Positions 36,133-47,930 of a stretch of DNA of 64,000 nucleotides are shown piece after piece. Source of the stretch: Garcia nutans (Eukaryota > Streptophyta > Magnoliopsida > Malpighiales > Euphorbiaceae); NCBI GenBank assembly GCA_947685225.1, contig CANTUV010000004.1, forward strand, positions 11,253,001-11,317,000, given 5' to 3'. The stretch's first letter is position 1; each line of letters starts with the position of its first letter. The notes under the pieces were generated by a model that saw nothing but the letters and a program-made list of their open reading frames with translations, was not told the DNA's origin and did no database searches. The position numbers and the translations under genes were made by a program.

Positions 36133-37682
36133 CTAGTCCATGCCTAGGATCACATCATATTCCTTAAAAGGCATCTCAATCAAATCTCCAAGAAACTCCT
36201 CACCTTGCACCATCACTGCACTATCTCGGTGTACTTTGCTAACAATCACACTATGCCCTAACGGATTTGTCACCAATACATCAAATCCTAGGGATTCAGC
36301 ATGCACATCAGACACAGGCAAAACAGATGCACTAATATATGAATGCGTGGATCCAGGATCAATCAAAGCAAGTACTGAAATACCAAATAAAGAAAAAGTA
36401 CCAGCTATGACTGCCGAAGCATCTGGTTGCCTCTGCATCACATAAATCCTCTGAGAAGATCCAGCCTCCTCTGGTCTACTCTCCCTGGATGTAGAACCTC
36501 CTCTAGAACTGAACCCAGATCTGCCTCCTCTGCTGAAACCTCTGCCTCCTCGACCTCCCCTCACACTAGGTCGGGAAGCTGCAGTATCCACTGACATCCG
36601 CTCCTGTCTCTCAGGACAATCTCTCACAAAATGATCGGGAGATCCACATCTGAAACATACCCCTGCTACACCAGTCTTCCAACAAGTACCACCATGTGGC
36701 CTACCACAATGAATGCATATGGGTAAGGTGGATCTCTGAGTCACTGGGGTCGGAGCATTCACCACTAAAACTGTAGGTCTAGATCTCTGCCTCTGAAACC
36801 GTACTGACCTACCCGCTGGCCTCTGACTCCTACTAACCCGAGGAACAAAACTTCCTTTACTTCTTTTCACAGACGAAGACCCTGCCTCAAAATGGGGCCT
36901 TCTAACCCTGATCTCTTCCTCTGAAGCAGCTGCAATAACCTGAGCTCTCTCCACACTCCTAGCTGCTGCAACCAGCTGGAAAAATCTCGATATCTAGATC
37001 CAGCCACCAAACACATGATAAAGGGCCTCAATCCCTCCTCAAATCTCCGGCATCTATCTATCTCATCAGATATAATACCCCCAGCATACTGGCTCAACCG
37101 GATAAACTCTAACTCATATTCCGTCACAGTCCGGTGATCTTGCTTCAAGCTTAGAAACTCCATTTTCTTCACATCTTTGTACTCCCTAGGAGTATACTTC
37201 AATTCAAACTCTCTTAGAAAATCAGCATAGGACAATGTTGGTGGATCATCCATAGCATGGGGCACTGTCTTCCACCAGTCATATGCGTCCTTTTGCAACA
37301 ATGATCTTGCATAATCAAACTTTTCCTCTGGAGTGGCTTGCAACTGAACAAATATTCTCTGTACTTTATCTAGCCACTACTCAGCTACAGCTGGATCAAT
37401 AGTACCCAAGAAGTCTTCTGCTCCATATTTCCTTAATTTATCATACTGTCTCACTAATACCAAAGGCTGTGGGGGTGGCGGTGGTGGTTGTACTGGTGCT
37501 TGCCTCAACAAATCAATCACATGCCTAAACCAACCTGGCGGAACCTCCTCACCAGCTGGTCTCCCCGACACAGAAGCAGGTACCTCTCCAGCACTATCCA
37601 CTCTAGCTCCCTCTCTAATCTCATCAGGAGCTATACTCTCAGCACTACCCTCGACTGACTGACGTGAGTGAGAATCCATCAC
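36133..37682 (-). pseudogene. Tekay-like gag and protease
   Basis: Starts at the ATG at 37682 (MMDSHSRQSVEGS). A TAG at 37374-37376 splits it after 101 codons in the same frame. The capsid core follows (YARSLLQKDAYDWW, FSQ region), and a one-base loss near 36985-36990 shifts the frame. The C-terminal part (36954-36133) has zinc-binding cysteines including CFRCGSPDHFVRDC and the protease motif ALIDPGSTHSYI. A TAG for TGG after VILGMD ends it at 36133. Confidence 0.9.
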
Positions 37683-37829
37683 AACCTATATCTGCAAACA
37701 CAGCAGAATACCTCTCATTAAAGATCAGAGACTGCCAATGCCAAACATGTATGTTATTCAAAAATCCACGTTTTAAAATCAAAACACTCTTTTTCTTACA
37801 CTTGACCTAGGTTGAGAATCTCAAACCTA

Positions 37830-37842
37830 GGCTCTGATACCA
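37830..37842 (-). other. initiator-Met tRNA primer binding site
   Basis: The element strand reads TGGTATCAGAGCC, complementary to the 3' end of plant initiator tRNA-Met, eight bases inside the 5' LTR. Confidence 0.92.
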
Positions 37843-37850
37843 AAACAATC

Positions 37851-40149
37851 GTAACACCTCTATACCCTGTATACGTACCAAGCATGCTTAAACGATCGTA
37901 ATATACGTATACTGAATATAGAAAATGCCACGGTTTAAAAAGACACAACAAATATCTTTGTAAATAAGTGAAACCAATCTCAAACAAATAAAAGAAATCC
38001 AAAAGACACTATATATAAAATGTTTAATAATTCACAGCGGAAGTTATTACAAATATGTTATAAATCAAAGTTTACAAAACATAGAATATATACATGATTG
38101 GCAGCTCTTCTCTAATCTTTAAGTCCCAAAAGAAAAATCCTCAATGTCTAGTCTCACTTGGTCTCGAGGAGCTCTCAGGTTCAACTCTGTCACCTGCGCG
38201 ATCAAATACTATCGCGCTAAGCCATCGGCTTAGTAGTACAAAATATACCAACATTATACTTTAAGGCAAAGTAAAGTTAACATCATAAGTGAAAAGCTAA
38301 CATCACACCTTTATATTTCATAAACCATACACATAGAAGCACATCACATTACCACATCATACTACATTAAATGTCATAACAATATTCATATTACATCTTC
38401 ATAGTTTCATTGATTTTACCATTCAAGAATCACATTATATACAAAGATAAGCATGGGCCCAAAACACTCTAATATGCCATTCAATTTTCAGAGTTAGTGC
38501 TTTGGTTTTATTATCACATTTATCATTATCATAAACCCAACTAGGCTTCAAGGATTAGGTTCAACCAAGCTTCAAGGGGAACAAAGCATGCTAAGAATCA
38601 ACCCAACTTGGCTTCAAGAACTAACCCAACCTAGCTTCAAGGGTTGTAACATCTCAATTAGGCTTCAAGGATGAAATCCAACCTAACTTCAAGAGAATGT
38701 TACCAATAGGCATGCCACCAACAACAAAACTCTGAAAATGAATAACACATTAGACACACAATTCATTTATTATCTCGTTCTCAATTCTCATCATCAATTA
38801 GGCAAACATGCCTTATGTTCTTTCAATGGAATCATCATAGCCAAATCACAATGGCCTCATATCATTTCATATCTCCATTCATATTATACATATAGTCTCA
38901 TTAATATAGCATTTCAAAGTACATTATTCATATACACATTACCATTCACAAGATTCACAATGCATAATACATAACCTTGTTCATATAGTATCATATGCAT
39001 TATCAAATGTAAGTTCAATCTCAACCATGTAAGAAGAGCAAGGAAAAATCACAGTGACCAACACACTCAAGGGACACGGCCAAGCTTATGGCCGTGTCTC
39101 TCAACCAAAAGCAACAGATGCAAACATGGGCAAGGGACACGGCCGTGTCTTCTCCAAAATTTATCCAACACGGCCAAATTTCCATAGACTTGGCCGTGTC
39201 TCTCAAAAATTCTTTAGCTTGGCCGTGTCTCTTCCTTGGTTTAGCCGTGTCTCTTATGAACAAAAACCCTAACCATAGCCAACACTCTTTTGATTGAAAT
39301 TAAACACATTATGCACAACATAAACTCATTCAAATGGATGTAATCAAAGTCATTAACACTTATTTTGCATGTTTAACACAATATTCACATAAACCATACA
39401 TATAATCATTTACCACTTCAAAACCCTAAAACCAACTTCACTCTTGATCTTTCACCATCAACATCCACTTAACTCACCATCTTCAAAACAAAACCAACAC
39501 CAATTCAATTTCTTTTAACTTACAATCAATTTCAACACTTGTAAACACATCTCAAACACACCAAATCATAATATCAACAAATTATAACTCATCTTATACA
39601 CAACTTCAAAATAACAAAAGGAAACAAGAGAGTACTTACCTTAAATGAAGAAATTTCACAAATCTCCAACCAAAACCTTTGATTCCTCCTTCAATTTGAT
39701 TCTAGCATTAAGAACACCTCTCTTGCTCTCTTTTTTCTTGGATAGCCGGCACACAAATGAGAAGAAAAGAAAAATAAACACAAGTCAAACTTCTCTTCTT
39801 CTTTAAATCTCCACCAAGCAATTCTAACAAAGCAATTACCTAAATGCCCTCATCCAATTAACTTAACCTTTGTCACTTATATGCCCATTTAAGTAATTTC
39901 ACATATCACAAATAAATATCCTCTTCCATTGACCATCCCTTTTGACTAATGTATATGTTATATATATAACCATATACCCAACATATACACTTTCTCTCTA
40001 CACATATTACTTTCCTTTTTAAACAATAAATAAACATTCTCTTTTCAATCTTTCTTCTTTTTTTTTTCTTTCAAATCAACATATACATTCAATCCAATTA
40101 AAACAACAATAATATTCAAAACTTCTAGGGCATACATTGGGATATTACA
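37851..40149 (-). repeat. 5' LTR of the Tekay-like element
   Basis: 2299 bp, the partner of 30667-32986. By eye they differ at about 1 percent of sites plus one short indel, which suggests recent insertion. Hairpin at 38217-38233, adjacent GCGCGAT/ATCGCGC inverted repeat near 38195-38216. Confidence 0.93.
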
Positions 40150-40360
40150 CTCAGGTCCAAGTACCCAAATCAAATTCGGTCTCGGGTCCAAGTGCCTAAT
40201 CTCGAGTCCAAGTATCCAAATCAAATTCAGTCTTGGGTCCAAGTACCCAATCTCGGCTCCAAATACCCAAATTCAATCCAGTCTCTGGTCCAAGTACCCA
40301 AATCAAGTTCAGTCTCGGGTCCAAGTACCCAATCAAATTCAAGTACCCATTCTCATCCAA
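40150..40360 (+). repeat. tandem array 2 of element D, right part
   Basis: Continuation of the array interrupted at 30666, beginning with the second target copy ctcag. The 40361-40420 tail (tctattttgccgtagtctcag) is conserved at 57170-57190. Confidence 0.88.
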
Positions 40361-40420
40361 AATCAATCAAAAATCACATTGCTTTTTTACTCTATTTTGC
40401 CGTAGTCTCAGATCGTTCAA

Positions 40421-40433
40421 ATAGGGGGTAAAC
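40421..40433 (+). other. polypurine tract before shared LTR
   Basis: atagggggtaaac, immediately upstream of TGTAGACCC at 40434. Confidence 0.75.
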
Positions 40434-40894
40434 TGTAGACCCTTAATTTTTGACAAGTCTGGTCCAATATTTTTTATAATCCAAAATAATTTTTGTGGTA
40501 TTTTAATTAAATAATATTTATTTTAATATTTATTATTTATAATTTTTAATAAAATTAAAAAAGGGTAATATTAGTAAAGTTAATAATAATAATAATAATA
40601 AAATATATATATATATATAAAATCGGCGATGGAAAAATCGGCGATGAAAAAATTTGTCGCCAAAAGTGAATCGGCTAGGCCAATTTCCCTTAGGAATTTC
40701 TTGCGGGCGAATTGACGCCAGCCCCAGCAATTTTCAAGCCCGCTCACAAATTTTCGAAGCCCGCAGGACAATTTTTTTTCCAGCTCAATTTTTCAACGCA
40801 GTTTTTTTCGAAACCAAATTCTATTTGGTTTTAGTTTCATTTCCTAAAGGGTTTTAGTTTCCTTAAACAATTAGAAGTAGTTTTATGATTTTTC

Positions 40895-40904
40895 CTATAA
40901 ATAC
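40895..40904 (+). promoter_or_regulatory. LTR TATA box, element B 5' LTR
   Basis: ctataaatac in conserved context, at the same distance from the LTR start as in the other plus-strand LTRs. Confidence 0.55.
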
Positions 40905-42054
40905 AACATTAAAACACAGAATTAAAAAAAATAGTTTTACTGAGCAAAAAATTTGGACTTTTGATCGGGGAGAAATTTTGGACTTGACCTTGGACTTTTG
41001 GATTTCTTCGGCCAACCTCAAGTTTGAAAGAACAAGTAGCATTCATCAATCGATCAAAGGCAGCAACATTGCCTTTGTTATTGTTCATCCAGAAATTAGT
41101 TTTTGGTGGAACCAACAACGCAGGTTTGAATCTCTATTTTTTTTGTTTATATTTACAGCAGCTTCATCAAGTTGGATCAATTATTTCATCATACAATTTG
41201 ATCAATTATTCTACAAATCATCCAAACTTTATTTGAAACCCTAAAGACTATTTTTCAAACCCTAATTCCTTATTACCCATAAAACATATTTTTGAAATCT
41301 AAAACCCTAATTACACTTTTCTAAAACCATAAAATAATAAATTGTTTTCTTAAAACCCTAACCTAATTTCTAATTCAAATATCCAGTAACCTTATTTTTC
41401 AAATATCAAAATCTTTAACCCTAATTAATTCTTCTTTCCAAAATCACACAGTAAGCATTATTTTTTTAAAAAGTAACATTAGCTTCTTTCAATTCTGAAA
41501 CCTTATTTTCTAAATCTTAAACCCTAAAATCTTAATTTTCAACACCAAAACCTATAACCCTAAAAACCAATTTCTAAAATTTTCTTGGGCGCTGCCCCCC
41601 TTTACTCCCGCCCACTAACATGCTAGTGGGACCGCTGTATGGGCTCGTCGAAGGGGTCAATATTCATTTGTGAATTATGAGTCCATGTATTTAACTTTCC
41701 TTTTTCCAAAGCCCTAATTGTTAAACGTAAGACCCTAGAGACCTTATTTCATGATGTTAGTCCCAAACCCTAATTAAATCAATTTTTCAAAATCTTCACA
41801 GTAGCCTAAATAATAATAATAATAATTCCAAAATCCCCAAAACCCTAAATGTTAATTAAAGAACCCTAAATTGAGACATAAACCTAAATTTGTATCTTTA
41901 CTTGCTTTATTTTATTTTTAGATTTGATTATGTAGTTTATTATATGTTTTAATGGTTGATTTATTTTCAATCTTGATTTATTTAATTTATCATGGATGGA
42001 TATTCTCTTTATTATTATGATTATTATTTGGTTGTTTTAGTATTAAAATTGTAA

Positions 42055-42223
42055 GAGGTATGTTTCCACTTTGTGGGTACCTTATTAGTTAAATATCATG
42101 TAATTTAAATTTTTTTTATATTTTTTACCAATGTAAAGGACATGTTTCCACCTTTCGAGGGTGTCCTATTTAGTTTAGACATAGATGATGTAAGGACATG
42201 TTTCCATCTTCGGATGGGTGTCC
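42055..42223 (+). other. LTR hairpin triplet (B 5' LTR)
   Basis: Hairpins at 42055-42083 (GAGGTA/TACCTT), 42138-42166 (GGACA/TGTCC) and 42194-42223 (GGACA/TGTCC with inner CCATC/GATGG closing a TTCG loop). In RNA the last would be an exceptionally stable C(UUCG)G tetraloop. Confidence 0.75.
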
Positions 42224-42411
42224 ATTTATTTGCTTTGTTTGAACATTGCTTTGATCTTAATATGATGCTTTATTTTAATTGTTGCATGTAATAATGGATG
42301 ATATTGTTATACTTAAGAATTTTATAATATTAAGACCTGCAAAGGAGGCCAGTTCCAATGAACTGGGCATTGTGGGGGTGCTAGGCCACACTACAAAAAA
42401 AAAAAAAAAAC

Positions 42412-42835
42412 GCTATCTGCGACGGACAAAATCCGTCGCAGATCAGTAGCAGATCCGTAGCAAATCAAGATTTGCGACCGATCTGCGACGGATATGATCC
42501 GTTAATAAAAAAGGCGTCGCAATTTTCAATTTTGCGACAGGCCATCGCAAATTGCGACCGATTTGCGACCACTAGGCCGTCGCAGATTTATCTTCCCGCC
42601 ATTTTCAAGGTCATAGTATTCCGTCGCAGATTTCGTCGCAGATTTCGTCGCAGATTGTCGTTGCAGATTTTCCGTCGCAGATTTTGTCGCAAAAGTCGTC
42701 GCAAATCCGTCACAAAGGCCGTCGCAGATGTTCTGGAGTATATATATGCCATGGTGTTTTCCGTCACAAATTTCGTCGCAAATTCTGTCGCAGACTGTCC
42801 GTCGCAGATTCCGTCGCAGACTGTTTTGTGTCATT
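42412..42835. repeat. CACTA left subterminal repeats
   Basis: Many copies of a 10-12 bp motif, ccgtcgcagatt or cgtcgcaaat, in both orientations. Confidence 0.9.
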
Positions 42836-43552
42836 ATATGGATTTTATATATAAAATACACACCTGTAGTAATAATATTTACAATTTAATTACATAAATC
42901 TAAATTTACACCAATTTTCAAAATAATTTTTCATTGATATAAAATGCAATAGTTAGTTAAACTAACATAACTCAAAAGTCATTACAATATATAAGTTTTA
43001 AACATTTCAAAGTATTAAAATATGAACACTTTCAAAAGTAAAAACTAAGCCGAAGGCATAAACTAGTCATCATCTGGATGTTCTTCTGTTACTTGATCTT
43101 CTGCTGGTGGGGTTGGTTCTGTTGGAGCCCATCTAGAAGGTTCAGTTGGCCGTCCTAGTAACAGCTATTAGCTTTTCCAAAGCAAAACCAGATGTGTTTA
43201 TTTGTACAAGGTTGGCTTCTACTTGGCTGTTGCAATTTTATCTCAAAGCTTAACCAAAGAAACCATCATGTTACATTTTCTCCTTACTATGCTCTTCTCG
43301 CCCCAGTATTTCTCTCTCTTAGAAACTTGATTTTCTTCCAAAATGAAACCTCCAAAAAAACCATAAAGAAAATGAATAAAGAGAATAAACCGTTATCGAG
43401 CCAAGATCCCGCCATCAACATGGTTCTTGGTCACCAAGAAATTTAACTGGAACAGCATAGCATGCACAACAATACTAAGGTTTACTGTAAAATGGCACAA
43501 CAAAATCAAATTTCATGCCTTCCAAACAAGAGTGCCAAGTATGCTTGCTCAC
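42836..43552. other. CACTA interior, unassigned left part
   Basis: The minus strand at about 43066-43150 could encode an acidic proline-rich tail ending EEHPDDD and a stop, perhaps a remnant of the original element protein. I cannot assign it. Nothing else is recognised. Confidence 0.35.
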
Positions 43553-44415
43553 TTTACGCTTTGACATCACAGTGTTTGTAACATTCAACCGTGAGTATTC
43601 CCACACATATGGCTGATAAATGCCCAACGCATGTAACAACCAGTAATAGGAAGCACGTCTCGTCTCAAATTCCAGCATACATAGCTGCACAAGATACAAC
43701 AAAACATTAGGAGTAAGATAAAACAGAACCCAAAATAATAGCAAAAGCATATATATACAGAAATCAACCAACTGCCTACTTTGGAACTTGGAACTCATAC
43801 ATGAAACCTTAACTTAGAATTGAAATTAGAAGCCTTATCATATTAATCACAGTTATAACATCTTGTTATTGAGATAATAATTATCCAGAAATTTTGTGTA
43901 AATCTTAACTAAACCATAAAGTTTGGTCCTCACACCATCTCTGGAAACAGATCTCAGTTGCCTAAACAGTACACAGGAAATAAATATAGAAAAACTTAAA
44001 GAACAACTACAAAATTAGAATAGCATATGTAGAAACCATAAAGGACAAATATGATGTACCAAGTGAGTGATATTCTCAAGCGAATCCACGATGCAATGTG
44101 CATAATCATAGCTTGGATAGATACACCACTTGTCTCCTGAATGTGGATGAGGAGTAAACTGGACAATGAAAGCAAAACCATTAAATACATGCAAAAACTG
44201 AACAAGTTGAACAATAAATTATATTTATATGATAACACTTGCCTTGATTCTATAAGCAATGAGGTCATACATATTATAATTATCACTCTGCATATCTTGC
44301 TTCATTCTGAGTGTTGCCTTGCCTTCTTCAATCATGCCTCGTCTCATTTCATCAAAAAGTTCAGAGACTCGGAAATAGGTCTTACTGCCATTATGCAAAA
44401 TAATTTCATTCCAAG
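43553..44415 (-). pseudogene. captured glutaminyl-tRNA synthetase fragment (3 exons, introns kept)
   Basis: The parent enzyme charges tRNA-Gln in the cytosol. Exon a ends at 44243 (LFDEMRRGMIEEGKATL, MYDLIAYRIK). Exon b is 44060-44158 (FTPHPHSGDKWCIYPSYDYA). Exon c is 43553-43684 (LCMLEFETRRASYYW to VMSKRK, the class I KMSKR-type signature). The exons are in phase, with no stop. Intron 44159-44242 has a GC donor and AG acceptor. Intron 43685-44059 is GT-AG. Exon c is followed by a GT donor (43552-43551). Only the middle of the catalytic domain is present, so it cannot be an active enzyme. The junction with the kinase fragment lies within about 44390-44420. Confidence 0.88.
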
Positions 44416-45434
44416 ATAGTGTCTTACTGCCATCTTCAGCAAAATGTAACATATCATGCAGACTTCCACTTCCAATATATTCATAAACCAAAAGACGCTA
44501 CCCATGCTCTGCACAGTATTCTAACAGGGAAACAATATTAGGGTGCCTCAAACGAGACATATTTGAAACAACTTCAAGAAAGTTATCTTCCTCCTGCAAT
44601 GAAAGTGCTGCATTGTCGATCTTCTTAATAGCCATTGTCTACATCAATAGCACATAAATTGATTAATTCATATTGGGACACAACTCAAAAATATCCAAAC
44701 AAATAAATAAAGACACACACTTCAAAAAGGCTTCATTATGACATGCATAGTTCACAAGAAAAGAACTGAAGTGAGTTAAATGATAGTAATCCCCTCTAAA
44801 CTGTGTATGTCCAGTGCATTATCCAAATTGGTAAGAGAAATGGAAAGGGAGGCTTGTAGTCCAACATTGGTAAAAGAAGCAGTATAACATAACCTCATAA
44901 CAAACATTTAACGTACTTGTCTCTGCACTTTAACTTAGGAAAAAGTGATTAACACTTTAGAACAATAAATACATAGAAGAACATCATGCTCAAATTACAG
45001 TTGAGAAAAATATTCAGGGACAAAACATAATTTTTACAATAGTCTGCACCATAGGGTAGAATCTCCCAGAACATATAAAACACTAATAGCCATTATGCCC
45101 CAAAGTAAGAGACACATAGAAGAACAACATGAACCACAAGAACACATGATTTTATATGGAATTACCAAGAAAATTACCTTTACATTAGGAAAATCTCCTC
45201 TGTAAACACGACCAAGAGAACCTTCACCAATCAGAAACTCTTGACTAAAACTATTTGTTGCTGTTTGCAGAGAAGCAACAGTATATGAAATAGCAGTGAT
45301 TGATGACTTCATTCTCTTTACAGATCCAGAATTCCCCTGCAACCTCTCAACCACCAATTTTTCAGCTGGTGGGGGCTTCAGATCTGTAACAGCAGCAGTG
45401 TTTTTCACTCTTTGTTCTTGTATCTCCATATTTA
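44416..45434 (-). pseudogene. captured STRUBBELIG-receptor-family kinase fragment (2 exons)
   Basis: Exon 1 (45178-45434, after an AG acceptor) encodes the juxtamembrane region and start of the kinase domain: DLKPPPAEKLVVERL, SYTVASLQTATNSFSQ, FLIGEGSLGRVYRGDFPN. The GT-AG intron is 44639-45177. Exon 2 continues with MAIKKIDNAALSLQEEDN, RLRHPNIV and LVYEYIGSGSLHDMLHFAE and ends at TLSWN. A TAG at 44498-44500 replaces the Gln expected after AEHG. Best match in my knowledge is SRF6/SRF7-type. It then fuses in frame with the synthetase fragment. Confidence 0.87.
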
Positions 45435-45779
45435 CTGCAAAATAGAGCAGAATGATGCCTGAATGGTTAGATTATAGCACTAGAGCTTCCAGCTTCAAAC
45501 TAATAATGAACAAATTTTGTAGGAAACTCACAGGAAGAAGAATTTCAACATTTATTTTACATTACAGCATATAGAGTAAACAATTAGTTAACCGATGACC
45601 ACTTTTTTCATTTTAGCTATTCCTATCTGACATTCAAAGAAACAAAAGGCATCTAACAGTCGAGTAGCAGAAGAAGAAGATGAAACCAAATGTTATATAT
45701 ACTACAACACATATCATGACTCCAGAAATATCTAAAACCCAAATTAACATTTAAGTGACTCAATCAATATTCAGAAACT

Positions 45780-46475
45780 TTAAGAAATAGTAAAGTCAAG
45801 AGCATAAAACAACAATTCACTAACAGAAACAGTTTTAACACTAACATCCATAGAATCCTCCTCAACCCGGGTAAAAACAATGAGCACAATTTGAGCAAGA
45901 ACAGACTTAGCACAGATCTGATTGGTCCCATTCAAGCCACCGAGATACACATTATAACAAGTCCTAACAAGATGAACCAAACACTCTCCACAAATTAAAA
46001 CACAAGGAGATCGAACAGCAGCAAGAAAAACTCTAAGCACAGCAAGCTCTATAGCTTCCTCTCCAATCCCACAGACCTGACAGACACTTTCAATCAAATT
46101 AAAAACAACAGTACTAACATTACCATTGGAATTGTTATTGTTATCGATCTCACCACGAATGAGGCCAAATGAGAATAGCTTGAAGGTACATTCGAGTGCA
46201 GGCTCAACAACCTTAGCATAGGCAGTGCCTAAGGCGAGAACTAATGGTTGAAGAAAGAATTCGGCATCGGAAAAAGAAAAACCGAGAAGAGGAGAATAAG
46301 AATTGGAATCAAAAATCGAATCGGAGAGAGACTCAAGCTTATCGAGAGCAGATTTACATGTGGAAACGAGGTGAGAGTGTTTACGCCAAGCAGCGTTTTT
46401 AACGATTTTGTCGAGAGAAGGACCAAGAACTCTGCCGCAGCGAGTTGAGCCTCCTAGGGTTTGTGAAGCAGACAT
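45780..46475 (-). pseudogene. captured first exon of a BIG1-type ARF-GEF
   Basis: A 231-codon open frame from the ATG at 46475 begins MSASQTLGGSTRCGRVLGP and contains LDKIVKNAAWRKHSHLVS, YAKVVEPALECTFKLFS and TCYNVYLGGLNGTNQICAKS. This is the N-terminal (DCB) region of plant BIG-family guanine nucleotide exchange factors for ARF, closest in memory to Arabidopsis BIG1. The full protein is about 1,700 residues and its Sec7 domain is absent. After VSELL the reading runs into what looks like intron sequence and stops at 45780. Native start codon and frame are intact. Confidence 0.88.
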
Positions 46476-47304
46476 TGTTAGGGCAAATTTGGTTCTTGAG
46501 ATTTACAGATCTACATTCTTCTGCTTATTTTTCTCTCAATATTGTTTCTTTTCTTTCTGATCAATCACAAATGGCAAACGAAAAGTAAAAGGAAGAAGAT
46601 ACTGTTTATAATTTTAATTCATTATGACTTCGTCATTAGTTTGGTGGCGCAGTGTTTGATCGACGTGGGTATTTCCTATTTGTTGTTGTGGCTTTGTCGT
46701 GTGACCATTCAGATATTGATTTTTTTTTCTTTTTATTACATAGGATTTTGAATTTGATTTTAGTCTAGAAGAATATACAAGTAGAATCCATGCATTATAA
46801 TATTATTAAAGTGGCTAAAATTTTAAAAATATTTTACCTTTGCCCATAATAATTTTTAATTCGAATTTAAACACAATAATTTTAACCGAGGTTTGTTGTA
46901 AAAAAATAAATTAAATAATTTTTCTAATGATAAAGCAAATTGAATTGATTGTGAAACTCAAAATAATTTTCACTTCAAATATTTTAGCAGAATTGAGTAT
47001 GACATCAACATTACATTGACTCCATTTGATTTCATCACATATCTAATATATTTAATGAAAATTATATTGTTATATGTTGAATTTAAGACTATTTAATGCA
47101 GGTATTTAATGAATAATTTAAAAAATTAAAAGAATCTTGAATGAATCTCACTCTGCACTAATCTAAAAAATTTAAGATTGTCTCACTCTACACTAATTTC
47201 AAATTCAATGAATCTTGTAGAACAATTGCACTTAAATGTTTTATCTTTGTCTGCCTTATAGCACCGGGCAGGGGATTAAATTAGTGCAGAGTGAGAGTTT
47301 TAAG
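46476..47304. other. CACTA interior upstream of the BIG1 fragment
   Basis: It may include the original 5' UTR and promoter of the captured BIG1 gene (46476 to roughly 46750), since capture includes the start codon. From about 46750 it is AT-rich with no signal I can name. Confidence 0.4.
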
Positions 47305-47930
47305 AAAATTTGCGTCGATCAGACAACCGTCGCAGATTTACTACGAATTTGCAACCGATTTGCGACGGCTTCCTCAAAATTCATTCACTGTGTTTATCCG
47401 TCGCAAAACCGTTGCAGATCCGTCGCAAATTTGTGACAAAAATTTTCCGTCGCAGATTTTCGTCGCAAATTTGTGACGGAAATTTTTCGTCGCAGATCTG
47501 TGACGTATTTGCAACGGATTTGCGACCAATTTCTCAAAATTCCTCTGAGTCATCCTTCCGTCGCAAATCCGTCGCAGATCCTTAGCAAATTTGCGACGAA
47601 AACATGTCCGTCACAGATTTTCGTCGCAAATGCCGAATATTTTTATAGTAAAATTTGCGACGGCAATAGACGGTAGCAGATCTCCATCGCAAATTGCTTT
47701 TTTTAGTGTTTTCTTTCTCGCGCCAAGTTTCCGCGCCAACTTTTGCGACGATTATTTGCGACGGAATGATTTTCGTCGCAGATCTGCGACGGATTTGCAA
47801 CGGATTTGCGACCAATTTCTCAAAATTCCTCTGACTTGTCCTTCCGTCGCAAATCCGTCGCAGATCCGTAGCAAATTTGCGACGGAAACATGTCCGTCGC
47901 AGATTTCCGTCGCAAATGCCGAATATTTTT
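47305..47930. repeat. CACTA right subterminal repeats with duplicated terminus
   Basis: Dense gcgacggat and gtcgcaaat repeats. The block 47489-47650 is repeated at 47773-47936. The first copy ends in tatttttatagta where the true end is tatttttgtagtg. Confidence 0.88.

Larger units (their letters stand above)
30667..40149 (-). mobile_element. Ty3 chromovirus (Tekay-like), complete but disabled
   Basis: A 9.48-kb element with two near-identical 2.3-kb LTRs, initiator-Met primer site, polypurine tract and the order gag, protease, RT, RNase H, integrase, chromodomain, all on the minus strand. It is flanked by the duplication ctcag (30662-30666, 40150-40154) and sits inside array 2 of a gag-only element. 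LTR length and the chromodomain fit the Tekay (Del) lineage. The coding region has five stops and two frameshifts. Confidence 0.93.

Noticed and set aside
42412..42835. Short regularly repeated units that might suggest a CRISPR array
   Set aside because: The units are 10-12 bp, irregular, in both orientations, and lie at CACTA ends in a plant genome.
43192..43446. 84-codon frame on the plus strand inside the CACTA element
   Set aside because: It opposes the captured genes and lies downstream of the synthetase fragment. No similarity recognised.
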